Shown here piece by piece: positions 1-10,539 of a DNA stretch of 64,000 nucleotides. The notes beneath the pieces are model-generated. The model ran no database searches, had not been told where the DNA came from, and saw only the letters and a program-made list of their open reading frames with translations. The DNA comes from Silurus meridionalis (taxonomy: Eukaryota > Chordata > Actinopteri > Siluriformes > Siluridae). Position numbers and translations under genes: made by a program. Where the stretch lies: NCBI RefSeq assembly GCF_014805685.1, contig NC_060900.1, positions 8,775,950 through 8,839,949 on the forward strand. Reading direction: 5' to 3'. The number at the start of each line of letters is the position of its first letter. The first letter of the stretch is position 1.

Positions 1-369
1 TTTAATAACCTGCTTATTTGAAAGCTGATTTTAAGAAATTGTGCAGCAGCATGAATCAGGTCATGGCAGCCAAGCTATGGTTTGAGTACAATACCAGGAA
101 AATAATAGAAAAGAATTTCATTGTTTTTAGCATCATAAGAGACTTCCCACATCATAAATTGTGCTCATAAATACACTCATCATGATACTCGAACAATAAT
201 GCGGCAGAAGCACAATGCATTAAATCAGGCAGATACTTGGCAAGGTCTTTACTTAATATTAACATTAAACTTTAGTATTGGGAAAAAAGGTAACCTTTAA
301 CCATGACATTGTTATTATTTTTTAATTCTTCAAAAATCGTATGTTTGGGTTTTTTTACACACTCTCTAA
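1..369. other. No feature seen
   Basis: AT-rich sequence without a coding frame, repeat array or recognised transposon. Confidence 0.4.
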
Positions 370-600
370 AATGGTGCAAAAAACATGCAGTGAGCAACAG
401 TTCTGCAGGCAAAAGCATCATGTTGATAATCATGTCAGAGAATCATCGTCAGACTGGTTCAAACTGACAGAAAGGCTACAGGAAATCAAATAAACACTCT
501 CTCTACAACTGTGGTGAAGAGCAAAGGAAGCTGAGGCTGTAGTGGGTGCAGGCTCATCAAAACAGACAGCTAAAGTTTGGATGAATGTTGGGTTTTTCCA
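370..600 (+). mobile_element. Tc1-type transposase fragment with internal deletion
   Basis: The stretch from the GTGAGCAACAGTTCTG block through CAGACTGGTTCAAACTGACA to GGGTGCAGGCTCATCAAAAC follows the N-terminal half of a common fish Tc1 transposase. A second copy at 26035-26425 has the same blocks and retains an extra segment (GTTCCACTCCTGTCAGCC) that is missing here after CAACTGTGGTGAAGAGCA. This copy therefore has an internal deletion. Non-functional. Confidence 0.6.
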
Positions 601-1239
601 AACTTCATCTATCGGGTTTTGTAAATCTGTGCCCAATGTAGCCTCAGCTTCCTTATCCTGTTTGACAGCAGTGGAGCTCCATTTTGCAACTTTTCTAAGA
701 CAGTGCTTTGGTGAGCAAGCCAGAGGATACAGTAAGAATAAGAATCTACCTGAGACAATATATAAAAACATTGAGAGGAAATAAGTAAGCCAGTTGTGAG
801 TGGCAAGGAACAACTCCCTAAGATGATTTGATCCATTATTATAGTTCCATTATTGTTGAGTTTATAAATTTTTCACTGACGGTCACTTAAGTGTAAAACT
901 GTTCATAGCAATTGAGTTCCTAAGCCATTGTAGCAAATTGTTTGTATTAATTGAAGTCCAAATCCATCTTCATGGTTCTTGAGTGAAATCAGCTACAGTA
1001 ATCGTGTGTCTTTAGGCTGTTCATGTAAAGCCATCTTCAGCTGAAAAGCAGAGAAGTCCATCAAGTAATATGGCATCAAGTAACAGTGGAAGCTTTTTTT
1101 TTCAGATACTCCTTTATAAAATATACTGCACTCTTTATTAGTGGAAATGGACCATCACAGGGGAACTGAACTGCTTACCAGGTATTATATTGAATGGTTG
1201 ATCATTTTCAATATACTGTAGCATTATACAAACATGTTT

Positions 1240-1243
<4 letters not shown>
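601..1243. other. No feature seen
   Basis: Unique-looking AT-rich sequence. Short open frames on both strands near 540-830 have no recognisable product and overlap the Tc1 fragment. Confidence 0.35.
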
Positions 1244-1320
<77 letters not shown>

Positions 1321-1325
1321 GTGTG
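1244..1325. repeat. (GT)n microsatellite
   Basis: About 80 bp of nearly pure GT with one GC interruption near the right end. Confidence 0.97.
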
Positions 1326-1779
1326 GCCTCGGTACAGGTGATGTAGAAACTTATGGGATCCAGAAATATTTAGCCACTAAAGCTCACATGGTCACAAACT
1401 GCTGCTGCTGACTAAGCATGTGATGCCTGAAGTGCAGACCTTTATCAAGACACAGAAAGTGAATTATTCTGCTAGAGCCCTGACACTGAAGGATCTAAAA
1501 TTTGCACATTTGATTGGCTTGCAGACTTCTGTGGTTAAATGAAGATTATGGTGGAGATTCAAAATAAATACAGTGCAAAAAAAATCTGTGAATTTAAAAG
1601 TAGTATGCACCACTTGAAAAGAGCTGTATATGGACCAGTAAACTCCTGTAAATTCCACAGTTTTTTGGTCAAATTCAGAAACATACTGGCCAGAAATGTC
1701 AAATCCACACATCTCTATACATGCCATTCTGAAACTTTTTGAATGTACTGTGGACAGTGTGACTGATGTAAACCTTTGT

Positions 1780-1990
1780 GGTACGACTGTCGTTTCTCCC
1801 ATTAGGGGTCGCCACAGAAGATCATTCGTCTCCATACTACAATGTCCTCTACATCTGCCTCTTTCAAACCAACTACATGCATGTCTTCCTTCACCACATG
1901 CATGAACCTCCTTTTTGGCCTCCATCCTCAGCATTCTCCTACTGATATACCCCATGTCCCTCCTCTGCGAATGTCTGAATCATCTCTTAA
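1780..1990 (-). mobile_element. 3' end of an RTE-like LINE
   Basis: On the minus strand the DNA from GGACATGGGGTATATCAGTA to the GACCCCTAATGGGAG end matches the 3' end of the LINE at 32.8-35.6 kb (same GYISRRMLR coding segment and the same TTGGTTTGAAAGAGGCAGAT block). A 5'-truncated copy, in opposite orientation to the larger one. Confidence 0.7.
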
Positions 1991-2231
1991 TTCCATCGCT
2001 TAACAGTCTAGAAATTACGGTAGATATAATCAGAAATGTACAGTGGATTGTATAAGCAGTGTAAAGAGAATACATGGAGTTCAGGACTTCTACTGCTGGG
2101 TTGTTACTGTAATACACTGGTTGAGTTTAACAAAAGGAATAATATGAACTTCACAAAAGTGTGCTAACGCCACTGACGTTACTGTTATCTGTTGTTCTCT
2201 CACTGTAAGATACAATCTGTAGAAGTCTATT

Positions 2232-2233
<2 letters not shown>

Positions 2234-2307
<74 letters not shown>

Positions 2308-2330
2308 GCTTTTTCTTTTATTTACCCCCT

Positions 2331-2409
<79 letters not shown>

Positions 2410-2548
2410 CCTTCCTTCTCTTCTTTCCTCTTGGCAGGCATAGTGATAATGAGCAGAGCCATCCCACCACAGAGAAGAAAATCAAATAAAAGCGAAATGA
2501 CAAATTTGCCCCATGGGTGTCAGAAGAAACAGAGCAGCCTGTCAGCGT

Positions 2549-2599
<51 letters not shown>

Positions 2600-2659
2600 G
2601 CAGCACTCTACATACTCCTCGCTGGGCAGCCGGATTTCACCTCCAGCTGTACTAACACT

Positions 2660-2708
<49 letters not shown>
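2234..2708. repeat. Cluster of four microsatellites
   Basis: (CT)n at 2234-2303, (TTTC)n at 2330-2410, (AC)n at 2550-2595 and (GT)n at 2663-2708. The AC and GT arrays are complementary and could pair as a hairpin with a 67-bp loop. Open frames across this cluster are low-complexity artefacts. Confidence 0.97.
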
Positions 2709-2709
<1 letters not shown>

Positions 2710-2710
<1 letters not shown>

Positions 2711-3520
2711 GATGAACAATTTGCAAGAAATTATAAAGAAAATCCTGCCAGAATCATGTGTCTTATTCTGCAGAAAATATGGATGTTAATATGGAGGTAA
2801 TAAGTGTGCATAGCAGTGAGAAATCAATATGTTTATATGTACATGAGCAGTGTTTCCAAAAGCCATTGTTTGTTTGTGTTTTTGTTACTCAACCTGTGTA
2901 GTGGAACACAATGCAACCAAGTTCACCGCCTAAAGCTACAGACTGCGAAACACACCACATACCAGCTAAGTTCTTGATGTGTAACATCTCGAACCCATAT
3001 GAACACATTTGGAATTCCTTGTCACGCTTCACCATCCAAACGCAGCAGGCTTTCACTCCAAGTGAGTCCATATGATGCTCACCTCATCTCTGGTGGCTCC
3101 TAACGAGGCAGGGATGACAGAATGTTATACTTATTCTCAAAATAAGGCATCTTGATGGTACTCCACATTATATAGTTTTTGCATATGCACATCGGTTTGC
3201 TCCAACTAATAAGACAATGGCTGAAATTATATTTAAAACTTCACAATCCAGGATTTCTGGGGAAGTTCAGCAGCATGAATAGAAACTCCAATCATCTCCT
3301 ACATATAATCATGCTTGTCAGAAGTGAATTAAATAATGTGCAATACTTACTGCATGCAGTCACTTCAGATGTAACCCATGCAAATGTCTTGCAAATACAG
3401 CCACTAAAATCACAAGATCAGTTTTTGTCATTAATCACTTCTCATATATTAATGAAAATATTGGGTACTCTGTCCTGCATAGCATGTAAGAAATAGTATG
3501 AGGAGAATTTGACAATTTTA
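2710..3520. other. No gene recognised
   Basis: Unique AT-rich sequence. A 105-residue frame at 3179-3496 (plus strand) has no recognisable domain and adjoins the L2 fragment that follows. Confidence 0.3.
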
Positions 3521-3524
3521 GTCC

Positions 3525-3950
3525 ACAATGGCCAGTCAGGTGCTGGTTCTCAAGACTGGATTACTGCAAAGACATCTACTTCTCAAAGACATTTGACCTC
3601 TGCAATTGATCCAGAATGAAGTTGCATGAGGTTGGTTACGACCTTTCTAAGTTTTCCCACACCACCCCGTTGGAAAAGACTGATGATGGATTACAAATCC
3701 AAAAATTAACCAGCATCCATCTACCTCACTGCACTAATCTCACCAAATACTGTGGTACACTTCCTCCAATCCTCAACCATTGCTTGAATGGTTACATTAT
3801 CTCTAAGGGTACAAGGAAGGCATGGCTCAGGATTCTTTCCAGTCTTGGCACTGGCAAGGTGTAGCAAACTTTTATGTGAAGTTCAAAACAGCTGAGTCAC
3901 TAGCAGTCTTTGAACAACATGTTAATGTCTAACTCTTACAGCAGTCCTTA
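3525..3950 (+). mobile_element. Degraded L2/CR1-type LINE fragment
   Basis: In shifting frames the plus strand reads TGLLQ/RLDYC-like, PLQLIQNEVA and near the end KTAESLAVFEQHVN. These are the C-terminal reverse-transcriptase and carboxyl motifs of fish L2 LINEs. Several stops and indels; no open reading frame. Confidence 0.6.
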
Positions 3951-4201
3951 ATTCTGCAAAAAAAAACAAAAAAAAAAAACTTGCAAGTAAAAAAGTTCCT
4001 TCCAAACAGAGTGCTGGTATTCTTAGGCTGTGTCTTAATCACCAAGCTTTAGAATGTATATATTATTAGCCGTGCATTTGGTACCTGAGCCTTCAGTGGG
4101 GACTTACCCAACTTAATTCATCTCTTAATACCACTGCTATCATGTTGCAATTATACAAACCATCAATACTATACAAAAGACGCAATATAACAATGTGTGG
4201 C

Positions 4202-4204
<3 letters not shown>

Positions 4205-4248
<44 letters not shown>
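4205..4248. repeat. (GA)n microsatellite
   Basis: About 44 bp of pure AG repeat. Confidence 0.97.
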
Positions 4249-4249
<1 letters not shown>

Positions 4250-4419
4250 ATTTTACATAATACCATTTTACTAAAGCAAGAAACCCAGTTAAGAAAACTC
4301 CAAACCTCTACACTACTGTGCCACATACATCATCTGGAGCAGTTCGGAATCAATATTTGTCTAATAACATGACAAAAACATTAAAAATTCAAATAAAATA
4401 CACCCTACTTACCAGAGAT

Positions 4420-4760
4420 TCATACTCATAATTTGCACCGCTCGTCAGAGGCTGTAAGCCAGTGGTACGGCTCGTATTCACTGGTCTGGAAGTGGCAAAC
4501 AAACCCTTTCCCGGGCTGAGACAAGCTAGCTAGCTTCAGGGTTGGCCGACCTCTCACGATGTCTAGCTTTTCTTCAAAATGTATTTTTAAGTGTGTCCGA
4601 GACCAAATCAATTTCTCTTCCTTTGTAGGCATAAAAAAATCCAACTCTGATGTATTAATGTGTGCAGAGTGTTACTGATGTGTTTTGCCAGTCGAACTTG
4701 GCTGTAACAGTTTTCCTATGACCAACCAACCAGAGGACGGAAAGCAGTATTGACTTTGAA
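4420..4760 (-). mobile_element. hAT-like transposase fragment with TTF-type zinc finger
   Basis: A 72-residue minus-strand frame (4644-4426) contains GRPTLKLASLSQ and HFQTSEYEPYHWLTASDERC, which resembles the TTF/ZMYM-type zinc finger found at the start of hAT transposases and derived genes. The match stops abruptly after CKL. A donor-like CTCTG|GTAAGT follows at about 4410, so a domesticated-gene exon cannot be excluded, but a truncated transposon is likelier. Confidence 0.35.
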
Positions 4761-4764
4761 GGCC

Positions 4765-4826
4765 CATGGCAGCATAAGGGATAAGGGCATCTGCTATATG
4801 CCGTTAATGTAAATGTAATGTAAACC
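4765..4826 (-). repeat. Short interspersed repeat remnant
   Basis: The minus strand reads TTACATTTACATTAACGGCA then GCAGATGCCCTTATCC, the start of a very common fish repeat. Related pieces lie near 21441-21500 and 44430-44480 (CAGAGCGACTTACA). Confidence 0.5.
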
Positions 4827-4830
4827 AAGA

Positions 4831-5929
4831 GGGGTTGTTTTTGGAGTGTTTTTGCACCTTTTTATAGTAACAAATCCTTTCGACAGCGATGGATATAACA
4901 ATAATGATATCTCTGTATGATTGCATTATTGTAGATAAACTAAAGTGATGAAACATAGGAAGAAACAGTCTCTCTACAACCTGGGAACTCATGAAATGAA
5001 AGGCTCTAATAAATGCTGACAACTATTACATCATAACACATTTCACATATCTACTGGTTTTCATTTGACCAGCTTCAAAGGCAATTTGCTTGCACAGCTG
5101 ATGAAGGATTTTGATAAAAATGTCTTGTTCTACTTTATTTACTTATTATCCTAAATCTCAATTTGTCCACTTTGATTGAGCATGCTCCTGTTCTTGGCTG
5201 ACAGTAGTGTAACCAGATGAGGTATTTGGTGTTGTAGCCCATCTGTACTATAATCTTTATTTTACATTTTATTCAGTGTCTGTATGATGTGATATGCATA
5301 TTTCACTCCTGCTGCATGATTGACTGATTGATTAACACCAAGTACAACAGTGATTGCTTTCTTTCTTTTAGGATATTGCAAGCGGTTGTACTAAATATGC
5401 CCCATGCTTGTGCAATGGCTATGATAAATTTCCCGTTTCCCAAGCTTTAAAATGGACTTCTTTACTCCTACAGACAGCTATTTCTTAGTTTTTTTTGTTT
5501 GTTTGTTTGTTTGTTTTGTTTGTACCTTGAAAATAACAAATGATATCCACAGCTGGGCAACAAGAAACAACTTGCCAGGCTCTAAATTGTTTAAAACATC
5601 TTGATATAAGTATTCAGAAATGTAAAAATAGTGAAACTGAAACAGAAAACTGCCAAGATAACATTTTTTTATGAAATTCCTTTCACAGCTGACACTGGAA
5701 ACAGGATATATATGTACAAACATACACATGAACACACATACAGATGCTTCCCAACCTGGCAATCAAGTTACCTGTACAGCTGTATATTATCCTATAATAA
5801 ACTACTGTATACACTTAACTTTAAACATAAATAATGGAAAAAAGTGTCATTTCTTACTGTGGTACAGCATGGTTTTGGATGCCAGATTGGCTGATTTACA
5901 AGAATTCAGAATCAAAGGACCAGTCTGCA
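4831..5929. other. No gene recognised
   Basis: Unique AT-rich sequence with a short (GTTT)n run near 5493-5522. Frames on both strands near 5478-5976 have no recognisable product. Confidence 0.35.
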
Positions 5930-6720
5930 TTTTAGCCCAGGCTCACAACATTTCATGTTATAGTCACAAAGTGTAATCTATTGATTCGTGTTCATAGACA
6001 CGAATTTCCATTTTTTTTTCATGTCACTTAGGATGACTTTCTATGTAATATACAGATGGCCCCTGAGTTTTGATGGTTAGACTTACAATTTTTTGATCTT
6101 ACAATGTCGATAGCAACATGACAAAATTGTAAAAATGTAAAGAATTTCGTGCAGCTGGGATGGGCATCTCTGTCACCCTGTGAGTTGCCCCACTCTCGCT
6201 AGGGGTCAACGGAGTAAAGTTGTCTCAGTGTGCATTTCTTTCAGTTTCAAACGTTTTCAAACAACAATTTTAGTGATAAAAGCATGTCTTCCAAGTGCCC
6301 ATATATGTCTCCAGCTTGTAGTGAAAAAAAGAAGAGGAAAGCCATCAGTTTAAAGCTGAAAATGAAAATTATAAATCAGCATGAAGCAGTAAAGGCTGTC
6401 ACAGTCATAGCACCATCTTTGACTTACGATATTTTTGACTTACGATGTGTCGTCGTAACATACCTCCATCGTAAGTAGAGGACTATCTGTATTTCAGTAG
6501 CAAATATTTTTGGTGCCTCCACCAAAGTTTTCTTTCTGCCACTGGACACCACAGATGCTGTACTGTTTTTTTTTTTTTCTAATTTGTCATTATTTTTTTT
6601 ATTTGTATCACTTTTACTCAACATTTAAGCAGGAGATTTTATCCTTGTTTTTATTGCTTTATATTTGGTAAGCTATTCGATATTATAAACCATTATTACA
6701 GTCAAAATACAGTAAAAATA
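5930..6720 (+). repeat. Interspersed repeat, copy 1, split by a Tigger-like insertion
   Basis: Flanks 5930-6050 and 6490-6720 together align with the minus strand of 30955-31280. Shared blocks are AATCTATTGATTCGTGTTCA, CTTTCTATGTAAT, TTTTTGGTGCC, ACACCACAGATGCTGTA, GATTTTATCCTTGTT and CAGTCAAAATA. The element 6053-6489 is absent from the other copy, so it inserted later. The core ATTCGTGTTCATRGACACGAAT is a near-palindrome. Confidence 0.75.
6053..6489 (+). mobile_element. pogo/Tigger-like deletion derivative, 437 bp, TA target duplication
   Basis: Bounded by TA at 6051-6052 and 6490-6491. Its ends are imperfect inverted repeats (CAGATGGCCCCTGA... and ...GAGGACTATCTG) with internal TTACGATG/CATCGTAAG motifs typical of Tigger elements. 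An internal frame beginning near 6282 (MSSKCPYMSPAC...KKRKAISLKLKMKIINQHE) resembles the N-terminal CENP-B-like helix-turn-helix of Tigger transposases. The catalytic domain is missing, so it is non-autonomous. Confidence 0.75.
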
Positions 6721-6944
6721 TTTTTTTTATATGGAGTGACACAGAAAAAAGCTGAGTGGAGCTGAGATTTAAATTCACAACCATCTGATCAGTCCATTAG
6801 TTTAAACACTGAGCTTTCACATACTAAATGTCACTAGTGTTAACACAGAATGATCTGGAAAACAAACTTTCTGATGTGGAAATGCCTTCATGCTAAGACT
6901 CTTGATGTCACCTAAATGAGGATGGGTTCCCACTTTTGAGTCTG

Positions 6945-7111
6945 GTTCCTCTCAAGTTTTCTTCCTCATAAGATCTAAGGGAGTTTTTCCTTGCCACTGT
7001 CGCCATGGCTGCTCATCAGGGATAAATACACACCATTTACTTTACTGTTGATTTCTGTAAAGCTGCTTTGAGAGAATGTCTGTTGTGAAATAAATTTGAC
7101 TTGACTTGACT
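6945..7111 (+). mobile_element. 3' tail of an L2-type LINE
   Basis: Contains TTTTCTTCCTCATAAGATCT, GGGAGTTTTTCCTTGCCACT, GCTCATCAGGGATAAA and CTGTAAAGCTGCTTTGAGA, then a (TTGAC)n tail at 7093-7111. These are hallmarks of fish L2 3' ends. A more diverged copy is at 36545-36740. Confidence 0.7.
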
Positions 7112-8040
7112 AAGAGAGGTCAAAGAATAATGACCATTGTCTGAAGGCTTTGCCTTTTTATCAGCATTATTTAGCATGATTTAACATTGCACTGTTGTCA
7201 CATGGCAGGCTGATTAGATAACTGCATACATTTGCAAGTGTACAGGTGCTCTTTATAAACTGAATGGTGTGTGTATGTCAAATAAAACATTATAATATTA
7301 TAACACTAACAATTTTCACTAACTTTTCACTTATCCAATGTAAAGCTTTGCATAATGTTGCATACAAGTGGCTGTGTATCAGTAACACTTCAACCAGTTT
7401 AATCAGGTAATTAGTACTTAAATGCATTCTTTTTGCATGCACATTTAGATTTCTTTTCAGGTGGGGATATCATCTCCAGCATGAATAAATGACTCTCTGT
7501 TTGGGTGAAGCTTGTCTATGTGGAGTGTATGTTTTAGATTGGTTTCACATGCTGCTTTTTTTGACAAGTCTAAAGAAAAGTATCACACACTTATAGCACA
7601 TGTTTAAGTCATTTACACTCAGTGATTGCTGTGCAGACAGTTTGTGTCTCACTGATTTATTCATGAGCCTTATACTAACACATTGCAAAACCACACAGTA
7701 AAAATGGCATATGGACATGTGTAAAAATAAGAACATGCAGGTTTCTTCCAGTTTCTGCATTTTTCCACCCACCCCAAAAAAAGAGGGCAGTATTTGCCCC
7801 ATGGTGTGTGTGTTTGCATATATGTGTGTTTATTGCCCTGCAAAAAAACTGGGGTAGGTTTCAGCTTCAATCTGAGATTGTTAGACTTAATTTTTGAAAT
7901 ATGAGCCTGGCCAAATTTGTTGTCAGCTTTAGAACAATTGACATTTAAATAAGCAAACTAATCATATGTAAAATGAAAACTCATGCAATTAGTTACACTA
8001 GATGGGCAAAGGCTTGACTCTTCCAGCCATTGGAGTCTCT
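7112..8040. other. No gene recognised
   Basis: Unique AT-rich sequence; minus-strand frames near 7545-7870 have no recognisable product. Confidence 0.35.
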
Positions 8041-8044
8041 GGAT

Positions 8045-8415
8045 GTGGTAGAATTCAATTTTCCCTTTACTTGAACTTGGAAACCCAAACCTGTTCTAGC
8101 ATGACAATGCACGTGTGCACAATGCAAACTCCATAAAGTTATGTTTTGCATGGTTTGGAGTGGAAGATCTTGAGTGGTCTGCTATATACTATCGACCACA
8201 ACTCTATTGAACACGTTTATGGTGAATATGAACGCTGACTGCACCCCAGGCCTCCTCACATCACCTACATCAGTACCTGACTTTACCCCTGTGGCTGAAT
8301 AAACAAAATCTCCACAAGGACACTCCAAAATCTAGTGGAACATCTTCACAGAAGAGTGGAGGTTATTCTAACAGCAAATGGGTAGTTAATGTAAAATGGG
8401 ATGTTATACAGTCCC
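8045..8415 (+). mobile_element. Degraded Tc1-type transposase 3' half
   Basis: Contains TAGCATGACAATGCACGTGT (the second catalytic Asp region, HDNA), a degenerate ATTGAACACGTTTATGG (IEHLW region), GACTGCACCCCAGGCCT and AAAATCTAGTGGAACATCTT. The same blocks occur in the copy at 37900-38170. Multiple frameshifts. Confidence 0.6.
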
Positions 8416-8496
8416 AAAATAGTCCTAATTCCTAAAGCCGGTCTAAGCTAACAGAAGCATGAATTTGCACTACTGTTGAAATTAGGCCATGCTGAG

Positions 8497-8541
8497 AAAG
8501 AGAAAGGGAGGGAGAAAGAGAGAGAGAGAGAAAGAGAGAGA
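8497..8541. repeat. Imperfect (GA)n tract
   Basis: GA-rich tract with AAAG interruptions. Confidence 0.8.
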
Positions 8542-9079
8542 TTTGAATGAGAGTGGTGTTTCCTTATTTACAATAGGAAAAATGTTAGGCTATTGATTTC
8601 TTCTCTGAACTCTACGAGTGAAATATGAAACGAGAACTAGAGAAGGATAAATCACTCACTGGATTACTGTTAATGTGCTTGTTAAAGCCCTTTAAACATT
8701 TCTGCTTCAGTGGCTTTCAGCAGCACTGTACTGTAAGTGCAATGAAACAAAAACATTGTACAAAATGTCAATATATGAAATTAAAAAGTGGGAAAAGTGT
8801 GAGAGAGCGAACACACCTAAAACTTCACCTTCTCCTTAGTTCACCTCTCATTTTCCTCTCTGTTTTTGTACAGCAGGACGTTATTTTGCCGTTTACCTCA
8901 AATACCAGTGATATAAAGTAAATGTTTACTCCCCCTTTTACCCTTTTAACCTCGCAATGTCATCTAGCATTGGAAACACAAATCCTTTCACTTCAGCCCA
9001 AGTGTTTTGAGTTTCTCCCACTTTTACAGTTTTAGATATTATGTCTTCATTGTTCATTTTGCTGAGATCATGCGCTGGT

Positions 9080-9080
<1 letters not shown>

Positions 9081-9122
<42 letters not shown>

Positions 9123-9137
9123 ACACACACACACACC
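9081..9137. repeat. (AC)n microsatellite
   Basis: About 57 bp of AC repeat with one AT interruption near 9118. Confidence 0.96.
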
Positions 9138-9244
9138 AGAAGTGTGTTTAATCTCAAACAAATATGCAAAAGATTATGCAGATTCAAAAAGAGTACAAAA
9201 ATATTTTGTGTTCTTTATAAAAGGAAAAGCACATAAATGTGTGA

Positions 9245-9282
9245 TTGGGTGGGTAGGCAGGTAGGCAGGTAGGTAGGTAGAT
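9245..9282. repeat. (GTAG)n tetranucleotide repeat
   Basis: About nine imperfect GTAG/GCAG units. Confidence 0.9.
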
Positions 9283-9642
9283 ATTTTGCATTAATGCTCA
9301 TTGAAAGGAAAGAAGTCACTGCAGTCACTGGCATAACATTTTTCACAATTGCTCTTTATTTGTTCTTTCCAACACATACAGACATTAAATCAGCTTTAGA
9401 AATGTTGTATTCATTGATGTTCTCCTAAAATTTTAGGTTTGAATGAAAACTGCAGGTGCTTACATCATCAGGAAATTATGTCAGAGCTTTCCAGGTGCTG
9501 AATGTGATGTAAATGTACAACACAGATCATTCATATGGAGTTTCACTGCTGTGAAGCCTGGAACTAAAGGATCTCTTGTCCCCTGCTCCACACACAACCT
9601 TGTGTTTTGTGAAGCGTGTCACAGTAAAATGATCAGCTGGTA

Positions 9643-9660
9643 AACACACACACACACAGA

Positions 9661-9719
<59 letters not shown>
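9643..9719. repeat. (AC)n microsatellite
   Basis: About 76 bp of AC with two interruptions (AGACACCC), next to the Tc1 terminus that starts at 9723. Confidence 0.97.
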
Positions 9720-9722
<3 letters not shown>

Positions 9723-9724
<2 letters not shown>

Positions 9725-9819
9725 CAGTGAGGAAAATAAGTATTTGAACACCCTGCTATTTTGCAAGTTCTCCCACTTAGAAATCATGGAGGGGTCTGAA
9801 ATTGTCATCGTAGGTGCAT
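9723..9819 (+). mobile_element. 5' terminus of a Tc1-type element
   Basis: Begins TACAGTGAGGAAAATAAGTA and continues through TTTGAACACCCTG, CAAGTTCTCCCACTTAGAAA and CTGAAATTGTCATCGTAGGT, a well-known fish Tc1 terminal sequence. It stops after GCATGTCC, where a different MITE begins. No matching 3' end lies nearby. Confidence 0.7.
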
Positions 9820-10526
9820 GTCCGGACTATAAGCCACTGAATTTGACAAAGATTTTTATTTTAAACATAAATAAGCTGCACCTGTCTACATTGAAACTAA
9901 TGAACTTTACACAGGCTTTAACGACAGTGCCTGTTACACGGGTAAAATATGTTGTGGCTCCTTTAAGAGCAGAGCGGCATTTTGGGAATAGCCTGCCGCC
10001 GCATTTTCTCGGTATTACTGCATGTGTGCAAGACCGAGGAATATGTCCTTATTATTTTCTGATGCTCAGTTCTAACTTTCTTTGACTAATCTGTAACGCT
10101 GTTGCCAAGAAAAATAAAAAAGCATGAGTTTTGGAAACCTGTCTGTGCTTATATGATTTCTATTGCAGCTGGAGTTAGCGAGCTATCCCTTGACCCAGAC
10201 TCAACGTGTTACAACGGCTTGTGTCTAAACAGTAGCCTACCAAGAAAGTCATTGTTCACTGTCTTCCTCCTTCCTTTCACAACTATTTCTCTCGGGAGTT
10301 TTTCTTTTGGCATCGTCGTGCAGCTCAGAACACAGGTGAGGTGCATTTTTTAGTTTCCGTTCGGAAATTTATTTAGTCTAATGTTATGTTGCTCAGTTTT
10401 TTGGCTTGAAGTTTGTGTAACCGGGAAAAACCCAGGAAAAATTCATAAATAAGCCGCTTCGTTGTTTAAGCCGCGGGGTTTAAAACGTGGGAAAAAAGTA
10501 GCGGCTTATAGTCCGAAAAATACGGT
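9820..10526. mobile_element. Non-autonomous DNA transposon (MITE), about 700 bp
   Basis: The left end CGGACTATAAGCC and right end GGCTTATAGTCCG are a 13-bp perfect inverted repeat. The right terminus extends to GAAAAATACGGTA. It contains TAAGCCGCTTCGTTG and GTAACCGGGAAAAACCCAGG. The outermost bases of the left end appear to be missing and are replaced by the Tc1 fragment. Open frames across it (9744-10085, 10102-10353) have no recognisable domain. Confidence 0.65.
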
Positions 10527-10539
10527 ACTTTATAATATT

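Noticed and set aside
1464..1955. 163-residue minus-strand open frame
   Set aside because: Its first third is the 3' end of an RTE-like LINE; the rest is unrelated flanking DNA.
2090..2800. Several frames rich in Leu-Ser, Arg-Glu, His-Thr or Val-Cys
   Set aside because: Translations of CT, TTTC, AC and GT microsatellites; not proteins.
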